From NCBI RefSeq assembly GCF_030758975.1, contig NZ_CP132359.1, positions 3,307,283 to 3,371,282 on the forward strand: a DNA stretch of 64,000 nucleotides, written 5' to 3'. This DNA comes from Bosea beijingensis (GTDB taxonomy: Bacteria; Pseudomonadota; Alphaproteobacteria; Rhizobiales; Beijerinckiaceae). The notes below the pieces were generated by a model that saw nothing but the letters and a program-made list of their open reading frames with translations, made no database searches and was not told the origin of the DNA. Positions 36,335-45,798 of the stretch are shown piece after piece. Within the stretch, counting starts at the first letter, position 1. Each line of letters opens with the position of its first letter. Both the position numbers and the translations under genes were made by a program.

Positions 36335-36355
36335 AAGCGGCTTCTGCATCAACGG

Positions 36356-36488
36356 TTGTCATTCCGGGGCGCGCCGAAGGTGCGAACCCGGAACCCACGA
36401 CCGGGTGGGACACAACGTGTTCGGTAGCCGGCGGCTCACCCGGTCGTGGGTTCCGGGTTCTTCGCTGCGCGAAGTCCCGGAATGACAA
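36356..36488. repeat. 133-bp inverted repeat (family A) between flavin reductase and aconitase X
   Basis: Outer ends TTGTCATTCCGGG and CCCGGAATGACAA are perfect complements. Inside, 22-bp arms starting ACCCGGAACCCACGACC and ending in the complementary GGTCGTGGGTTCCGGGT pair without a mismatch, joined by a loop holding an AACGTGTT core. The ends match the shorter element at 4196-4241. Confidence 0.9.
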
Positions 36489-36516
36489 AGTGGTTGTGAC
36501 CGGGATCGAACAGCCG

Positions 36517-36927
36517 CTAAACCGTCGTGATCCGCCCCTCTGCCGAGATCGTGACCGTGCGACTGGCGAGCGCCTTCTGATCGGCCGCGGGCAGGCGGAA
36601 TGCCGGCGGCGTCGGCCAGCCCATCTCGCGGGCGACGACGAGGCCTAGCAGCAGGATCGCATCCGGCGCATCCATCAGCAGGGCTGTGGGCGCCTTGCCG
36701 GCATGGACCAGCTCCAGCAGCACGGCCGAGGCGGAGGACGAGCCGATCGTGCCGGGCAAGGCGAGAATCCGGCCGGCGACGGTCTGTCCGCGCTCGGGAT
36801 GGCGGGCATCGATGATCGCGCCACTCGTCGGATCGACGCCGCCCCAGAAGCTGATCGGGGCGGTGAGAGCCAGGCATGCGCCGGTGACGGCGTCGCCGGG
36901 CAGAAGGATTTCCGTTTTCAGCTCCAT
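36517..36927 (-). CDS. Aconitase X small (swivel, DUF126) subunit
   Basis: 136 residues from MELKTEILLPGD. The swivelling-domain signature is seen in PISFWGGVDPTSGAIIDARH and RILALPGTIGSSSASAVLLE, whose GSS loop binds substrate carboxylates in the aconitase superfamily. It pairs with the large subunit upstream, whose stop overlaps this start by 10 nt. Two-subunit aconitase X enzymes include cis-3-hydroxy-L-proline dehydratase; no other hydroxyproline gene is nearby. Confidence 0.88.
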   Translation of the reverse strand: MELKTEILLPGDAVTGACLALTAPISFWGGVDPTSGAIIDARHPERGQTVAGRILALPGTIGSSSASAVLLELVHAGKAPTALLMDAPDAILLLGLVVAREMGWPTPPAFRLPAADQKALASRTVTISAEGRITTV

Positions 36928-38177
36928 GCGCGCGGTTCCCTGACGAGCCGGCCGGCGACGGCGCTCTCGACGCATTCCGCGAGCGAGCCATAGCTCACGG
37001 CGTAGCCGGTATTGCCCGGTGCGTAATGGGCGAACTTGCCGGAATTGGTCATCAGAACCGCGCCCTCGAGCTCAGGCAGGATCGGGGTGACGACAACACA
37101 GGTGTCGACCACGAAGACGACGCCGGCCGCCTCCAGAGCGCTGCGCCTTCCCTGCGCTTCCAGCGGGCCGACGACATGGCGGCCGGTATTGGCGTAGAGC
37201 GGCACTTTCAGCCGGCGCCCGGCCATGAGGCCTTCGAGTTCGTCGATCTCGGCCAGCGACAGATGAGGCGAGCCGATGGCGACGGCATCGACGCGATCCG
37301 TCGATCCGGCCGTCGAGAGGCGGGCGAGGGCGGTGGCGATGTCGGCGGGCGTCAGCGTGATCGTTTCGCGGGGCGGGAGCCCTTCAAGTGCCGCGGTGCT
37401 GTCCGGCGCCTCGGGTGTCACGCCCGCGACATGGAAGAGCCCAACGCCTCCGGCGGACGCTGCCGCCGCGCCAAGCGCCTTGAGCCGGTCTTCGGTGGTG
37501 CAGCCTTGCAGGCCTTCGATGACGGCGACGTCGCTGCCGGCGCGGCGGCCGAGGATGGTGCCGAGCACGGGATAGAACACGTCCGAGGAGCGGAGCTCGC
37601 GGGAGAGATTGCTCACGTCGATCAGCAGTGTCGCGACCCGATTTTCCGGGCGATGCAGGCCATAGTCAGGCGCGCGGCCGGCGATGGCGCAAGCGATGTC
37701 AAGGAAATCGCCGTAGCGGTTGGTCCGGGCGCCCAGCACCGAATTGCAGAACACGACCGCATTGGATTCGCCCCAGGCGACATCGCTGCCCCGCGCTGGG
37801 CGGTGGCCGGCCTGATAGGGCGCGCAGGTCCAGCTCGGCTCGCAGCCCATCGCCTCATAGGCCCGCATCATGCGCCGGGCCATGTCGCGCTCATGCGGCG
37901 GCAGACGGATCGCGGCGCAGCCGGCCGGGGCCAGCGAGCCGACATTCAGGCTGGCGCGCACGCCGACGCGGGCGCCGCCCGCGACCAGCTTCTCGGCGAA
38001 AAGCGTGCCGGAATCGCCATGATAGAGCGCGCCGTCGATATGAGCCGAGGCGACCCGGATCAGGCGCGGCGCACCCATCAGGCGGGCGGCCTCGGCCACG
38101 ATCCGCATCGCCATGGCCGCGCCTTCGCCGGCAGTGCCGCCTGCGATCGCGCGTTCGTCTTGGGTGAGTTCCAGCAT
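36918..38177 (-). CDS. Aconitase X large catalytic subunit
   Basis: 419 residues from MLELTQDERAIAGGTAGEGA with GGGAGGA upstream. The family pattern includes SAHIDGALYHGDSGTLFAEKL, ASLNVGSLAP, GCEPSWTCAPYQ and WGESNAVVFCNSVLGARTNRYG, where cysteines bind an iron-sulphur cluster, and the late VVDTCVVVTPILP cysteine. Together with the small subunit it should dehydrate a hydroxy acid, probably cis-3-hydroxy-L-proline; this substrate is known for split members and is only inferred here. The operon consists of just these two genes. Confidence 0.88.
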   Translation of the reverse strand: MLELTQDERAIAGGTAGEGAAMAMRIVAEAARLMGAPRLIRVASAHIDGALYHGDSGTLFAEKLVAGGARVGVRASLNVGSLAPAGCAAIRLPPHERDMARRMMRAYEAMGCEPSWTCAPYQAGHRPARGSDVAWGESNAVVFCNSVLGARTNRYGDFLDIACAIAGRAPDYGLHRPENRVATLLIDVSNLSRELRSSDVFYPVLGTILGRRAGSDVAVIEGLQGCTTEDRLKALGAAAASAGGVGLFHVAGVTPEAPDSTAALEGLPPRETITLTPADIATALARLSTAGSTDRVDAVAIGSPHLSLAEIDELEGLMAGRRLKVPLYANTGRHVVGPLEAQGRRSALEAAGVVFVVDTCVVVTPILPELEGAVLMTNSGKFAHYAPGNTGYAVSYGSLAECVESAVAGRLVREPRAWS

Positions 38178-38324
38178 CGGTCCTCCCGGATGGGCGAAGG
38201 CTCCATGCCGGGCGCCTCTTGTGCAGGCGGGGGCTTTGCGACCATGGATAGGGAACTGGATAACCTTTGAACCGTGCCGGCCGCAATCGTCCGTGCCGCG
38301 GTGAGCTGATGCGGGAGACACGCC

Positions 38325-38777
38325 ATGGCGATGACGATGAACGGCGAGGCGACGCTGCCGGCCGCCAAGGAGGTGGTCTGGGCCAAGCTCAACGATCCGG
38401 AGGTGCTGAAGGCCTGCATCCCCGGCTGCGAGCAGCTCACCAAGGACGACGACACGCATCTCTCGGCCGTGGTGAAGGTCAAGCTCGGCCCGGTGAAGGC
38501 GACCTTCAAGGGCAAGGTCGAGCTCAGCGAGCTCGATCCGCCGAACGGCTACCGCATCTCGGGCGAGGGCGAGGGCGGCATCGCCGGCTTCGCCAAGGGT
38601 GGCGCCAGGGTGATGCTGTCGGATGCCGAGGGCGGCCAGACCCTGCTGCGCTACGAGGTCGAGGCGCAGGTCGGTGGCAAGCTGATGCAGCTAGGCTCGC
38701 GCCTGATCGATTCGGTCTCGAAGAAACTGGCCGACGAGTTCTTCGCCAATTTCGCCAAGGCGGTGAGCGAAGGCTGA
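38325..38777 (+). CDS. coxG: CoxG-type SRPBCC domain protein
   Basis: 150 residues with GGGAG before the ATG. It has the CoxG START-like fold pattern: LNDPEVLKACIPGCEQLTK, VVKVKLGPVKATFKGKVELS, GEGEGGIAGFAKGGARVML and SRLIDSVSKKLADEFFANFA. CoxG recruits CO dehydrogenase to the membrane in Afipia (Oligotropha) carboxidovorans. This copy lacks the long carboxy-terminal extension of that protein and ends with the SRPBCC domain. It precedes the rest of the cluster but a reverse-strand receptor gene intervenes. Confidence 0.87.
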   Translation: MAMTMNGEATLPAAKEVVWAKLNDPEVLKACIPGCEQLTKDDDTHLSAVVKVKLGPVKATFKGKVELSELDPPNGYRISGEGEGGIAGFAKGGARVMLSDAEGGQTLLRYEVEAQVGGKLMQLGSRLIDSVSKKLADEFFANFAKAVSEG

Positions 38778-38786
38778 GGCCGCCGC

Positions 38787-40142
38787 TCAGGAGGCTTCGC
38801 GCAGCGCAGCCAGCGCCTGGGTCACGGCCGCTTCGGCAGCGCCGACCTGGAGCGCGATATTGGCGGCGGCGGCGTTGGCTCGCTCCAGCGCCGTCTGGGT
38901 CATGTCCAGGCTGCCGTTGACGGCATTGGCGCTTTCGATGGCCTCGTCCGATGAGTCCGCGACCATGGCGGCATCATGCGCGATCGTGGCAGTGACCGCG
39001 CTCTGCTGGGTGACCGCTTCCGAAATCGCCTCGGAATCGAGGCGGATCGCGTCGACCGTGGCAGCGATCGCCGCCGCATGGGTGCCACAGGCCTCGGCGC
39101 TCGCTGCGAGCTCGGCGATCTGGCCGGCGATGTCCTGCGTAGCGCTCGCCGTCTGGGTCGCCAGCGACTTCACCTCAGCTGCGACGACGGCAAAGCCGCG
39201 CCCGGCCTCGCCGGCGCGGGCGGCCTCGATCGTGGCGTTGAGCGCCAGAAGGTTGGTCTGTGCGGCGATGTCGGCGATCATGCCGACGACCTTGCCGATG
39301 CTGCCGGTCGCTTCGCGCAAGCGGACGACCGCTTCGTTCATCTCACTGGCGTCGAGCACCGCCTGCTGCGTGATGGACAGGCTCTGCCGGGCGCGCTGAC
39401 CGATATCGGCGATATTGGCCGACATCTCCTCGGTCGCGGCGGCGGTCTGGAGCGACTTCTCGCGCACGATGACGGAGGCGCTGGCGACCTTCCCGACGGT
39501 ATCCTTGATGAAGCTGGTGGTCCGGCCTGTCTCGTCTGCCGTTGCGACGAACTGGTCGACCGCATCGCTGATCGTGTCGTCGAGATTGGCGATACGGGTT
39601 CTTAGCTTGACTGCGGCCTCGTCGAGCGTGGCCGTGCGGCGGCGGGCGTCGTTCGCTTCGATCTCCTGGCTGATCGTCATCGCCGTGTTGACGTCGTAGG
39701 TCAGGATTCGCTCGATGATGAAGAGGTCCGCGGCGAATTTCGCGGGCGAGACGAGCGAGCGCTTGCGGTTGGCGAGGCAGATTTCGCGCACCAGCGAGAA
39801 GGCGATCGAGGCGCGGGCTCGGCTGCGGACACTGGCCCGCCGTTCGAGCTGGCAAAGCTGATCCATCGAGGCGAGATAGGCTGCGTCGAAGGCGCCCGTG
39901 AACAGCAGGCGGAAATGGCTCGCCTCGGCGGGGTAGAGCGCTTCGGCCACGGGCAAGACCGTATCGCGAAGCGGCGGGTGGATGATGAAGGCCCGATCGA
40001 AATCGGCCTGGACCAGTCCCTCTATCAAGCGATCGACGAGCGGCCGGTAGCGCTGCAGGCGCTCGCGCTGCGCCTCTCCATAGCCGATCGCCCTCAGGCG
40101 ACGCTGAATCTGGTCCATGATCAGAGACACGGAGTCGCTCAT
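38787..40142 (-). CDS. Soluble methyl-accepting chemotaxis protein with a globin-like sensor lacking the proximal histidine
   Basis: 451 residues from [12 protein letters not shown]; other starts upstream (40184) are possible. There are no membrane helices, so it is cytoplasmic. The amino 170 residues resemble the globin-coupled sensor fold ([20 protein letters not shown]), but the place of the proximal haem histidine in that family (pattern H-x-R-I-G) reads QLERRASV, so haem binding is unlikely by that residue. The rest is an MCP signalling domain with hairpin tip [19 protein letters not shown]. It lies between coxG and coxS on the opposite strand; its signal is unknown. Confidence 0.82.
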   Translation of the reverse strand: MSDSVSLIMDQIQRRLRAIGYGEAQRERLQRYRPLVDRLIEGLVQADFDRAFIIHPPLRDTVLPVAEALYPAEASHFRLLFTGAFDAAYLASMDQLCQLERRASVRSRARASIAFSLVREICLANRKRSLVSPAKFAADLFIIERILTYDVNTAMTISQEIEANDARRRTATLDEAAVKLRTRIANLDDTISDAVDQFVATADETGRTTSFIKDTVGKVASASVIVREKSLQTAAATEEMSANIADIGQRARQSLSITQQAVLDASEMNEAVVRLREATGSIGKVVGMIADIAAQTNLLALNATIEAARAGEAGRGFAVVAAEVKSLATQTASATQDIAGQIAELAASAEACGTHAAAIAATVDAIRLDSEAISEAVTQQSAVTATIAHDAAMVADSSDEAIESANAVNGSLDMTQTALERANAAAANIALQVGAAEAAVTQALAALREAS

Positions 40143-40430
40143 GTGGGATGGCCTGCCACGCGAAGGATTGTGACGTCGGCTCATTAAGATTTCGCCAATA
40201 TGCGCCACAGGAAGACCAGGGCGGCGAAATCTCCCGGAATTCGGCGAAAATCGCGGCTTTCGGAAGGCCTCGTTCCGCTTGACCCCGGAAAAATGCGGGT
40301 CCACATTCATTTTTGAGCTGTTCCAAGGAAAGCCTGCCTGATGAGGCCGGCCACTTCCTGGGCTTCAGCGCGGCCCGATCCCGGGGAGGGGACGGACCGG
40401 CTTCAGAGACGGGTCACAGGAGATATGCTC

Positions 40431-40931
<501 letters not shown>

Positions 40932-41027
40932 GGCAGTCGTCCGCGCTCTGCTGCGCGGGCTCTTCATCCTTCATGCGTTCCATGCAGTGAGGCGCCCGGC
41001 AGAGGCGCCGTGCGAGGAGGGAACACC

Positions 41028-43391
41028 ATGTCCGCCACCGGAATCGGCGCCGCAGTCCGCCGCAAGGAAGATCACCGTTTCATCACCGGCCAGGGCCGCT
41101 ACACCGACGACGTCAACTGGCCGGGCCAGGCCCATGCCTATTTCCTGCGCTCGCCGCATGCCCATGCCAAGATCAAGTCGATCGACATCAAGGCCGCCGC
41201 CGGCATGCCGGGCGTGCTCGGCATCTTCACCGGGGACGATCTCGCCACCGACAAGATCGGCGGTTTGATATGTGGTTGGATGATCCACAACAAGGACGGC
41301 TCGCCGATGCGCGCCGGTCCGCACCCGGCGCTGGCGCAGGGCAAGGTGCGCTATGTCGGCGACCATGTCGCCGTGGTGGTGGCCGAGACGCTGGCCCAGG
41401 CGCGCGACGCGGCCGAGGCCATCGCGGTTGATTACCAGGAGCTTCCGGCGGTGGTCGATACCGCCAAGGCGATCGGCGCCAAGAGCGTGGTCCATGACGA
41501 GGCGCCGGATAACAGCGTGTTCAACTGGCATCTCGGCGACAAGGATGCGACCGAGAAGGCCTTCAAGGCTGCCAGGCACGTCACCAAGATCGACCTCGTC
41601 AACAACCGGCTCGTGCCGAACGCGATGGAGCCGCGCGCGGCCGTCGGCGATTACGACGCGGGTGACGGCATCTTCACGCTCTATACCACCAGCCAGAACC
41701 CGCATGTGGCGCGGCTCGTGCTCTCGGCCTTCATCGGCATCGCGCCGGAGAACAAGCTCCGGGTGATCGCGCCGGATGTCGGCGGCGGCTTCGGCTCCAA
41801 GATATTCATCTATGCCGAGGAGACGGTCTGCGTCTGGGCGGCGAAGAAGGTCGGGCGGCCGGTCAAATGGACGGCTGACCGGACGGAGGCCTTCCTCTCC
41901 GACGCGCATGGCCGCGACCATGTCACCCATGCGGAGCTGGCGACCGATGCGGAGGGCAAGATCCTCGGCATGAAGGTCAAGACCACGGCCAATCTCGGCG
42001 CCTATCTCTCGACCTTCTCGTCCTCGGTGCCGACCTATCTCTACGCGCCGTTGCTGTCCGGCCAGTACGACATCCCGGCGATCTATTGCGAGGTCGACGC
42101 GGTCTACACCAACACCGCGCCGGTCGATGCCTACCGCGGCGCCGGGCGGCCGGAGGCGACCTTCGTGGTCGAGCGTCTGGTCGAGGTGACGGCCCGCCAG
42201 CTCGGCAAGGACCCGGCCAAGTTCCGGATGCAGAACTACATCAGGAAGTTCCCGCACCAGACGCCGGTCATCATGATGTACGATGCCGGCAATTACGGCG
42301 CCTCCATGAAGAAGGCGCTGGAGATGATCGACTACAAGGGGCTTGGCAAGCGCAAGCGCGACTCGGCCCGTGCCGGCAAGCTGCGCGGCATCGGCTTCTC
42401 CTCCTATATCGAGGCCTGCGGCATCGCGCCGTCGGCCGCGGTGGGCTCGCTCGGTGCCGGCGTCGGCCTTTGGGAATCGGCCGAGGTCCGGGTCAATCCG
42501 GTCGGCACGGTCGAGGTTCTCACCGGCTCGCATAGCCACGGCCAAGGCCATGAGACGACCTTCGCGCAGCTCGTCAGCGACCGGCTCGGTATTCCCATCG
42601 ACAATGTCTCGATCATCCATGGCGACACCGACAAGGTGCAGATGGGCATGGGCACCTATGGCTCGCGCTCGGGCGCGGTCGGCATGTCCGCGATCTTCAA
42701 GGCCATCGACAAGGTGATCGCCAAGGGCAAGAAGGTCGCTGCCCATGTGCTGGAGGCCGACGAGGCCGATATCGATTTCGCGGACGGGCATTTCTCGGTG
42801 AAGGGCACCGATCGCAAGCTCGATTTCGGCTCCTGCGCGCTGCAGGCCTATGTCGCGCACAAGTTCAACGGGCAGGAGCTGGAGCCGGGGCTGAAGGAGG
42901 GGGCGTTCTACGACCCGACCAACTTCACCTTCCCGGCCGGCGTCCATATCTGCGAGGTCGAGATCGATCCCGAAACCGGGGTGACGAAGATCGAGCGCTG
43001 GGCCGCCGTCGACGATTTCGGCAATGTCATCAACCCGATGATCGTCGAGGGGCAGGTCCATGGCGGCATCGCCCAGGGCGTCGGTCAGGCGCTCTTGGAA
43101 GGCGCCCGCTACAATGCCGACGGCCAGCTCGTGACGGCGAGCTTCATGGACTACACCATGCCGCGCGCCGACGACCTGCCATCCTTCGATGTCGGCATGA
43201 CCGTGACGCCGTGCCCGTCGAACCCGCTGGGTATCAAGGGCTGCGGCGAGGCCGGCGCCATTGCCTCGCCGCCCGCCGTCATCAACGCCATCACCGATGC
43301 GCTCGGCCACGAGGACATCGCGATGCCGGCCACGCCGCAGGCGGTGTGGCGCGCGGCGCAGAAGTCGATCAGCCGCCAGGCGGCCGAGTGA
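41028..43391 (+). CDS. coxL: CO dehydrogenase-like form II molybdenum subunit
   Basis: 787 residues from [20 protein letters not shown] with GGAGGG upstream. The active-site loop reads [13 protein letters not shown]: that is the AYRGAGR form II motif, not AYxCSFR of genuine aerobic CO dehydrogenase, whose cysteine holds copper. Mo-cofactor stretches GGGFGSK and, near the end, [12 protein letters not shown] with the catalytic glutamate are present. The protein is therefore a molybdenum hydroxylase of uncertain substrate rather than a proven CO oxidiser. Central gene of the cluster, 96 bp after coxS. Confidence 0.92.
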   Translation: MSATGIGAAVRRKEDHRFITGQGRYTDDVNWPGQAHAYFLRSPHAHAKIKSIDIKAAAGMPGVLGIFTGDDLATDKIGGLICGWMIHNKDGSPMRAGPHPALAQGKVRYVGDHVAVVVAETLAQARDAAEAIAVDYQELPAVVDTAKAIGAKSVVHDEAPDNSVFNWHLGDKDATEKAFKAARHVTKIDLVNNRLVPNAMEPRAAVGDYDAGDGIFTLYTTSQNPHVARLVLSAFIGIAPENKLRVIAPDVGGGFGSKIFIYAEETVCVWAAKKVGRPVKWTADRTEAFLSDAHGRDHVTHAELATDAEGKILGMKVKTTANLGAYLSTFSSSVPTYLYAPLLSGQYDIPAIYCEVDAVYTNTAPVDAYRGAGRPEATFVVERLVEVTARQLGKDPAKFRMQNYIRKFPHQTPVIMMYDAGNYGASMKKALEMIDYKGLGKRKRDSARAGKLRGIGFSSYIEACGIAPSAAVGSLGAGVGLWESAEVRVNPVGTVEVLTGSHSHGQGHETTFAQLVSDRLGIPIDNVSIIHGDTDKVQMGMGTYGSRSGAVGMSAIFKAIDKVIAKGKKVAAHVLEADEADIDFADGHFSVKGTDRKLDFGSCALQAYVAHKFNGQELEPGLKEGAFYDPTNFTFPAGVHICEVEIDPETGVTKIERWAAVDDFGNVINPMIVEGQVHGGIAQGVGQALLEGARYNADGQLVTASFMDYTMPRADDLPSFDVGMTVTPCPSNPLGIKGCGEAGAIASPPAVINAITDALGHEDIAMPATPQAVWRAAQKSISRQAAE

Positions 43392-43408
43392 GCTGAAAGG
43401 ACAGGTCC

Positions 43409-44212
43409 ATGTACGCTTTCACCTATCACAAACCCACGAGCGCCCGGCAGGCGGCGACGCTGCTCGCCAAGAAGGAGGATTCCAAGCTCCTGGCCGGCGG
43501 CCACACCCTGCTGCCGACGATGAAGCAGCGGCTGGCCTCGCCGACCGCGCTGGTCGATCTCGGCGCCTGCGCCGACCTGAAAGGCATCAGCCGCAAGGGC
43601 CGCAATCTCGTCATCGGTGCGATGACGACCCATGGCGAGGTCGCGAACTCGGCCGAGGTTCAGGAGGCGATCCCCGCGCTCGCCTTCCTCGCCGGAAGCA
43701 TCGGCGATCCCGCCGTGCGCCATCGCGGCACGATCGGCGGCTCGGTCGCCAATAACGACCCGGCGGCGGATTATCCGGCGGCCCTGCTGGCGCTCGGCGC
43801 CACCGTCGTCACAAACAAGCGCAAGCTGACGGCGGAGGAGTTCTTCACCGGGCTCTACGAGACCGCGCTGGACGAGGGCGAGATCATCACCAAGGTCTCG
43901 TTCCCGCTGGTCTCGAAGGCGGGCTATGCCAAGTTCCGCAACCCGGCCTCGCGCTATGCCATGGTCGGCGTCTTCGTCGCCAAGCGCGGCAGCGAGATAC
44001 GCGTCACGGTGACCGGGGCGGGCGAGGGCGGCGTCTTCCGCTGGCCGGAGGCGGAAGCCGCGCTGAAGGCGCGCTTCGCGCCGAAATCGCTGGACGGGCT
44101 GAAGCACACGGCCAAGGGCATCAATGGCGACATCCATGCCGATGCCGAATACCGCGCCCATCTGATCGGCGTGATGGCCAAGCAGGCCGTGGCGCAGGCG
44201 ACGGGGAAGTAA
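43409..44212 (+). CDS. coxM: CO dehydrogenase-type FAD subunit
   Basis: 267 residues with AAAGGA upstream, 17 bp after coxL. FAD motifs LLAGGHTLLPTMKQR and RHRGTIGGSVANNDPAADYP are complete. It takes electrons from the iron-sulphur subunit and passes them to the respiratory chain. Typical length and domain order (PCMH-type FAD domain then CO dehydrogenase flavoprotein C-terminal domain). Confidence 0.94.
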   Translation: MYAFTYHKPTSARQAATLLAKKEDSKLLAGGHTLLPTMKQRLASPTALVDLGACADLKGISRKGRNLVIGAMTTHGEVANSAEVQEAIPALAFLAGSIGDPAVRHRGTIGGSVANNDPAADYPAALLALGATVVTNKRKLTAEEFFTGLYETALDEGEIITKVSFPLVSKAGYAKFRNPASRYAMVGVFVAKRGSEIRVTVTGAGEGGVFRWPEAEAALKARFAPKSLDGLKHTAKGINGDIHADAEYRAHLIGVMAKQAVAQATGK

Positions 44213-44234
44213 GCGAAGCGCTTTGACTTCGCGC

Positions 44235-44325
44235 GCGTCATGGCCGGGCTTGACCCGGCCATCTCGTTCAGGACCTTACTTGCCTTCGAACAAGGGATGT
44301 CCGGGATATGCCCGGGCATGACGCG
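44235..44325. repeat. Inverted repeat with CGCGTCATG ends between coxM and coxD
   Basis: CGCGTCATGGCCGGGCTTGA at the left and GCCCGGGCATGACGCG at the right flank short internal palindromes such as GGCCGGGCTTGACCCGGCC. It shares GTCATG ends with the copy at 19626-19716. It explains in-frame start codons upstream of coxD that I do not use. Confidence 0.65.
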
Positions 44326-44332
44326 AGCCGCC

Positions 44333-45247
44333 ATGTCTTCTCCTCTGCCTTCCTCCATCGACGCCACGCTCGCGCTGCTTCAATCGCAGGGCTATGTCGC
44401 TGACCGCGCGCTCGCGACGGTACTGTTTCTGGCTCTCCGGATGAAGCGGCCACTCCTGCTGGAAGGCGAGGCCGGTACGGGTAAGACCGAGATCGCGAAG
44501 GTGCTGGCAGCGGGGCTCGGCCGGCGGTTGATCCGGTTGCAATGCTATGAGGGGCTCGATCTCGCCTCCGCCGTCTACGAATGGAACTATGCCGGGCAGA
44601 TGATGGCGATCCGGCTGGCGGAAGCCGGCGGCGTCGCCGACGATCGCGACCGGCTGGAAGGCGACATCTTCTCCGAGAAATATCTGGTGAAGCGGCCGCT
44701 GTTGCAGGCGCTGGAGCCGCAGGAGGGTGGGGCGCCGATCCTGCTGATCGACGAGCTCGACCGCACCGACGAAGCCTTCGAGGCCTTCCTGCTCGAGGTG
44801 CTGGCCGATGCGCAGGTGACGATCCCCGAGCTTGGCACGATCCGGGCGGCCGAGCCGCCCATCGTGATCCTGACCTCGAACCGCACCCGCGAGATCCATG
44901 ACGCGCTGAAGCGCCGCTGTCTCTATCACTGGGTCGGCTATCCTGATGCTACGCGCGAACTCGCGATCCTGAAGGCGAAGGTGCCGGAGGCGCCGGCCAA
45001 GCTCTCGAAGCAGCTCGTCGCCTTCGTGCAGGCGATCCGCAAGGAAGAGCTGTTCAAGGCGCCGGGCGTCGCCGAGACGCTGGACTGGGCGACGGCGCTG
45101 GTCGAGTTGGACGCCGTCGCGCTCGATCCGGCCATCGTTTCGGATACGCTGGGGGCGCTGCTGAAGTATCAGGACGATATCCAGGCGATGCAGGGCTCGC
45201 AGGTGAAGGAGCTTCTGGATCGGGCCAAGGCGGAGGCGGGGCGCTAG
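44333..45247 (+). CDS. coxD: CoxD-type MoxR AAA+ ATPase
   Basis: 304 residues from MSSPLPSSIDATLALL; earlier starts at 44318 or 44297 lie in the repeat. Walker A EGEAGTGKTEIAKVLA, Walker B LLIDELDRTDEAFEAFLLE and sensor region VILTSNRTREIHDALKRRC are complete. In carboxidotrophs CoxD is an AAA+ chaperone that helps insert the copper-sulphur part of the active site, working with CoxE. A form II enzyme has no such copper site, so the pair may serve a general Mo-cofactor maturation step. Confidence 0.9.
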   Translation: MSSPLPSSIDATLALLQSQGYVADRALATVLFLALRMKRPLLLEGEAGTGKTEIAKVLAAGLGRRLIRLQCYEGLDLASAVYEWNYAGQMMAIRLAEAGGVADDRDRLEGDIFSEKYLVKRPLLQALEPQEGGAPILLIDELDRTDEAFEAFLLEVLADAQVTIPELGTIRAAEPPIVILTSNRTREIHDALKRRCLYHWVGYPDATRELAILKAKVPEAPAKLSKQLVAFVQAIRKEELFKAPGVAETLDWATALVELDAVALDPAIVSDTLGALLKYQDDIQAMQGSQVKELLDRAKAEAGR

Positions 45248-45278
45248 TCTCTGCCCCGCGAAGCGAGAGGGTGCTGCC

Positions 45279-45656
45279 ATGAACGCCGACATCAAGGCCG
45301 TCGAGGCGACGGTCCGGACCTATCTCGACGGGCTCTACGAGGGCGATGCCGAGAAGCTCGTCCATGTCTTCCATCCGACCAGCGCGCTGACCACGGCGCG
45401 CGACGATGGTGCGATCCAGATCGTCCAGCGCGACGCCTGGCTCGACGCCGTGCGCAACCGTCCGGCGCCGCAGGCGGCCGGGATGCAGCGCGACGACCAT
45501 ATCCTGACGATCGACCTCGTCGGGCCGACGCTCGCGCTGGTCAAGGTCAAGTGCCAGATGCCGCCGCGCTATTTCACCGACCTGCTCTCGCTCTTGAAGA
45601 TCGAGAGCCGCTGGCAGATCGTCCAGAAGGTGTTCATGACGGAGACGCGGGGTTGA
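45279..45656 (+). CDS. NTF2-like (lumazine-binding type) protein
   Basis: 125 residues with GAGAGG before the ATG. The cone-shaped NTF2-like fold shows as VRTYLDGLYEGDAEKLVHVF, LALVKVKCQMPPRYFTDLLS and LLKIESRWQIVQKVFMT. Members are enzymes or binding proteins of many kinds. Inside the cox cluster it may be a metabolic partner of the hydroxylase, but this is guesswork. Confidence 0.78.
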   Translation: MNADIKAVEATVRTYLDGLYEGDAEKLVHVFHPTSALTTARDDGAIQIVQRDAWLDAVRNRPAPQAAGMQRDDHILTIDLVGPTLALVKVKCQMPPRYFTDLLSLLKIESRWQIVQKVFMTETRG

Positions 45657-45665
45657 GTTCATCCT

Positions 45666-45783
45666 CAGCCCTCATCCTGAGGAGACCCGAAGGGCCGTCT
45701 CGAAGGATGGTCCAGATGGTTCCGGAGCCTCCTGAACCATCCTTCGAGACGCCGCGTGCCGCGGCTCCTCAGGATGAGGGCTG
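45666..45783. repeat. 118-bp inverted repeat (family B) before coxE
   Basis: Ends CAGCCCTCATCCTGAGGAG and CTCCTCAGGATGAGGGCTG are perfect 19-bp complements; inner arms GTCTCGAAGGATGGT and ACCATCCTTCGAGAC pair as well. The left part is nearly identical to the copy at 25012-25119. Confidence 0.9.
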
Positions 45784-45798
45784 TGGGGTTGGGCAGCC

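Noticed and set aside
40971..43310. 779-codon open frame antisense to coxL
   Set aside because: In-phase shadow of a high-GC gene; the protein is repetitive in Arg/Gly/Asp/His, has no motif, and the sense gene is unmistakable.
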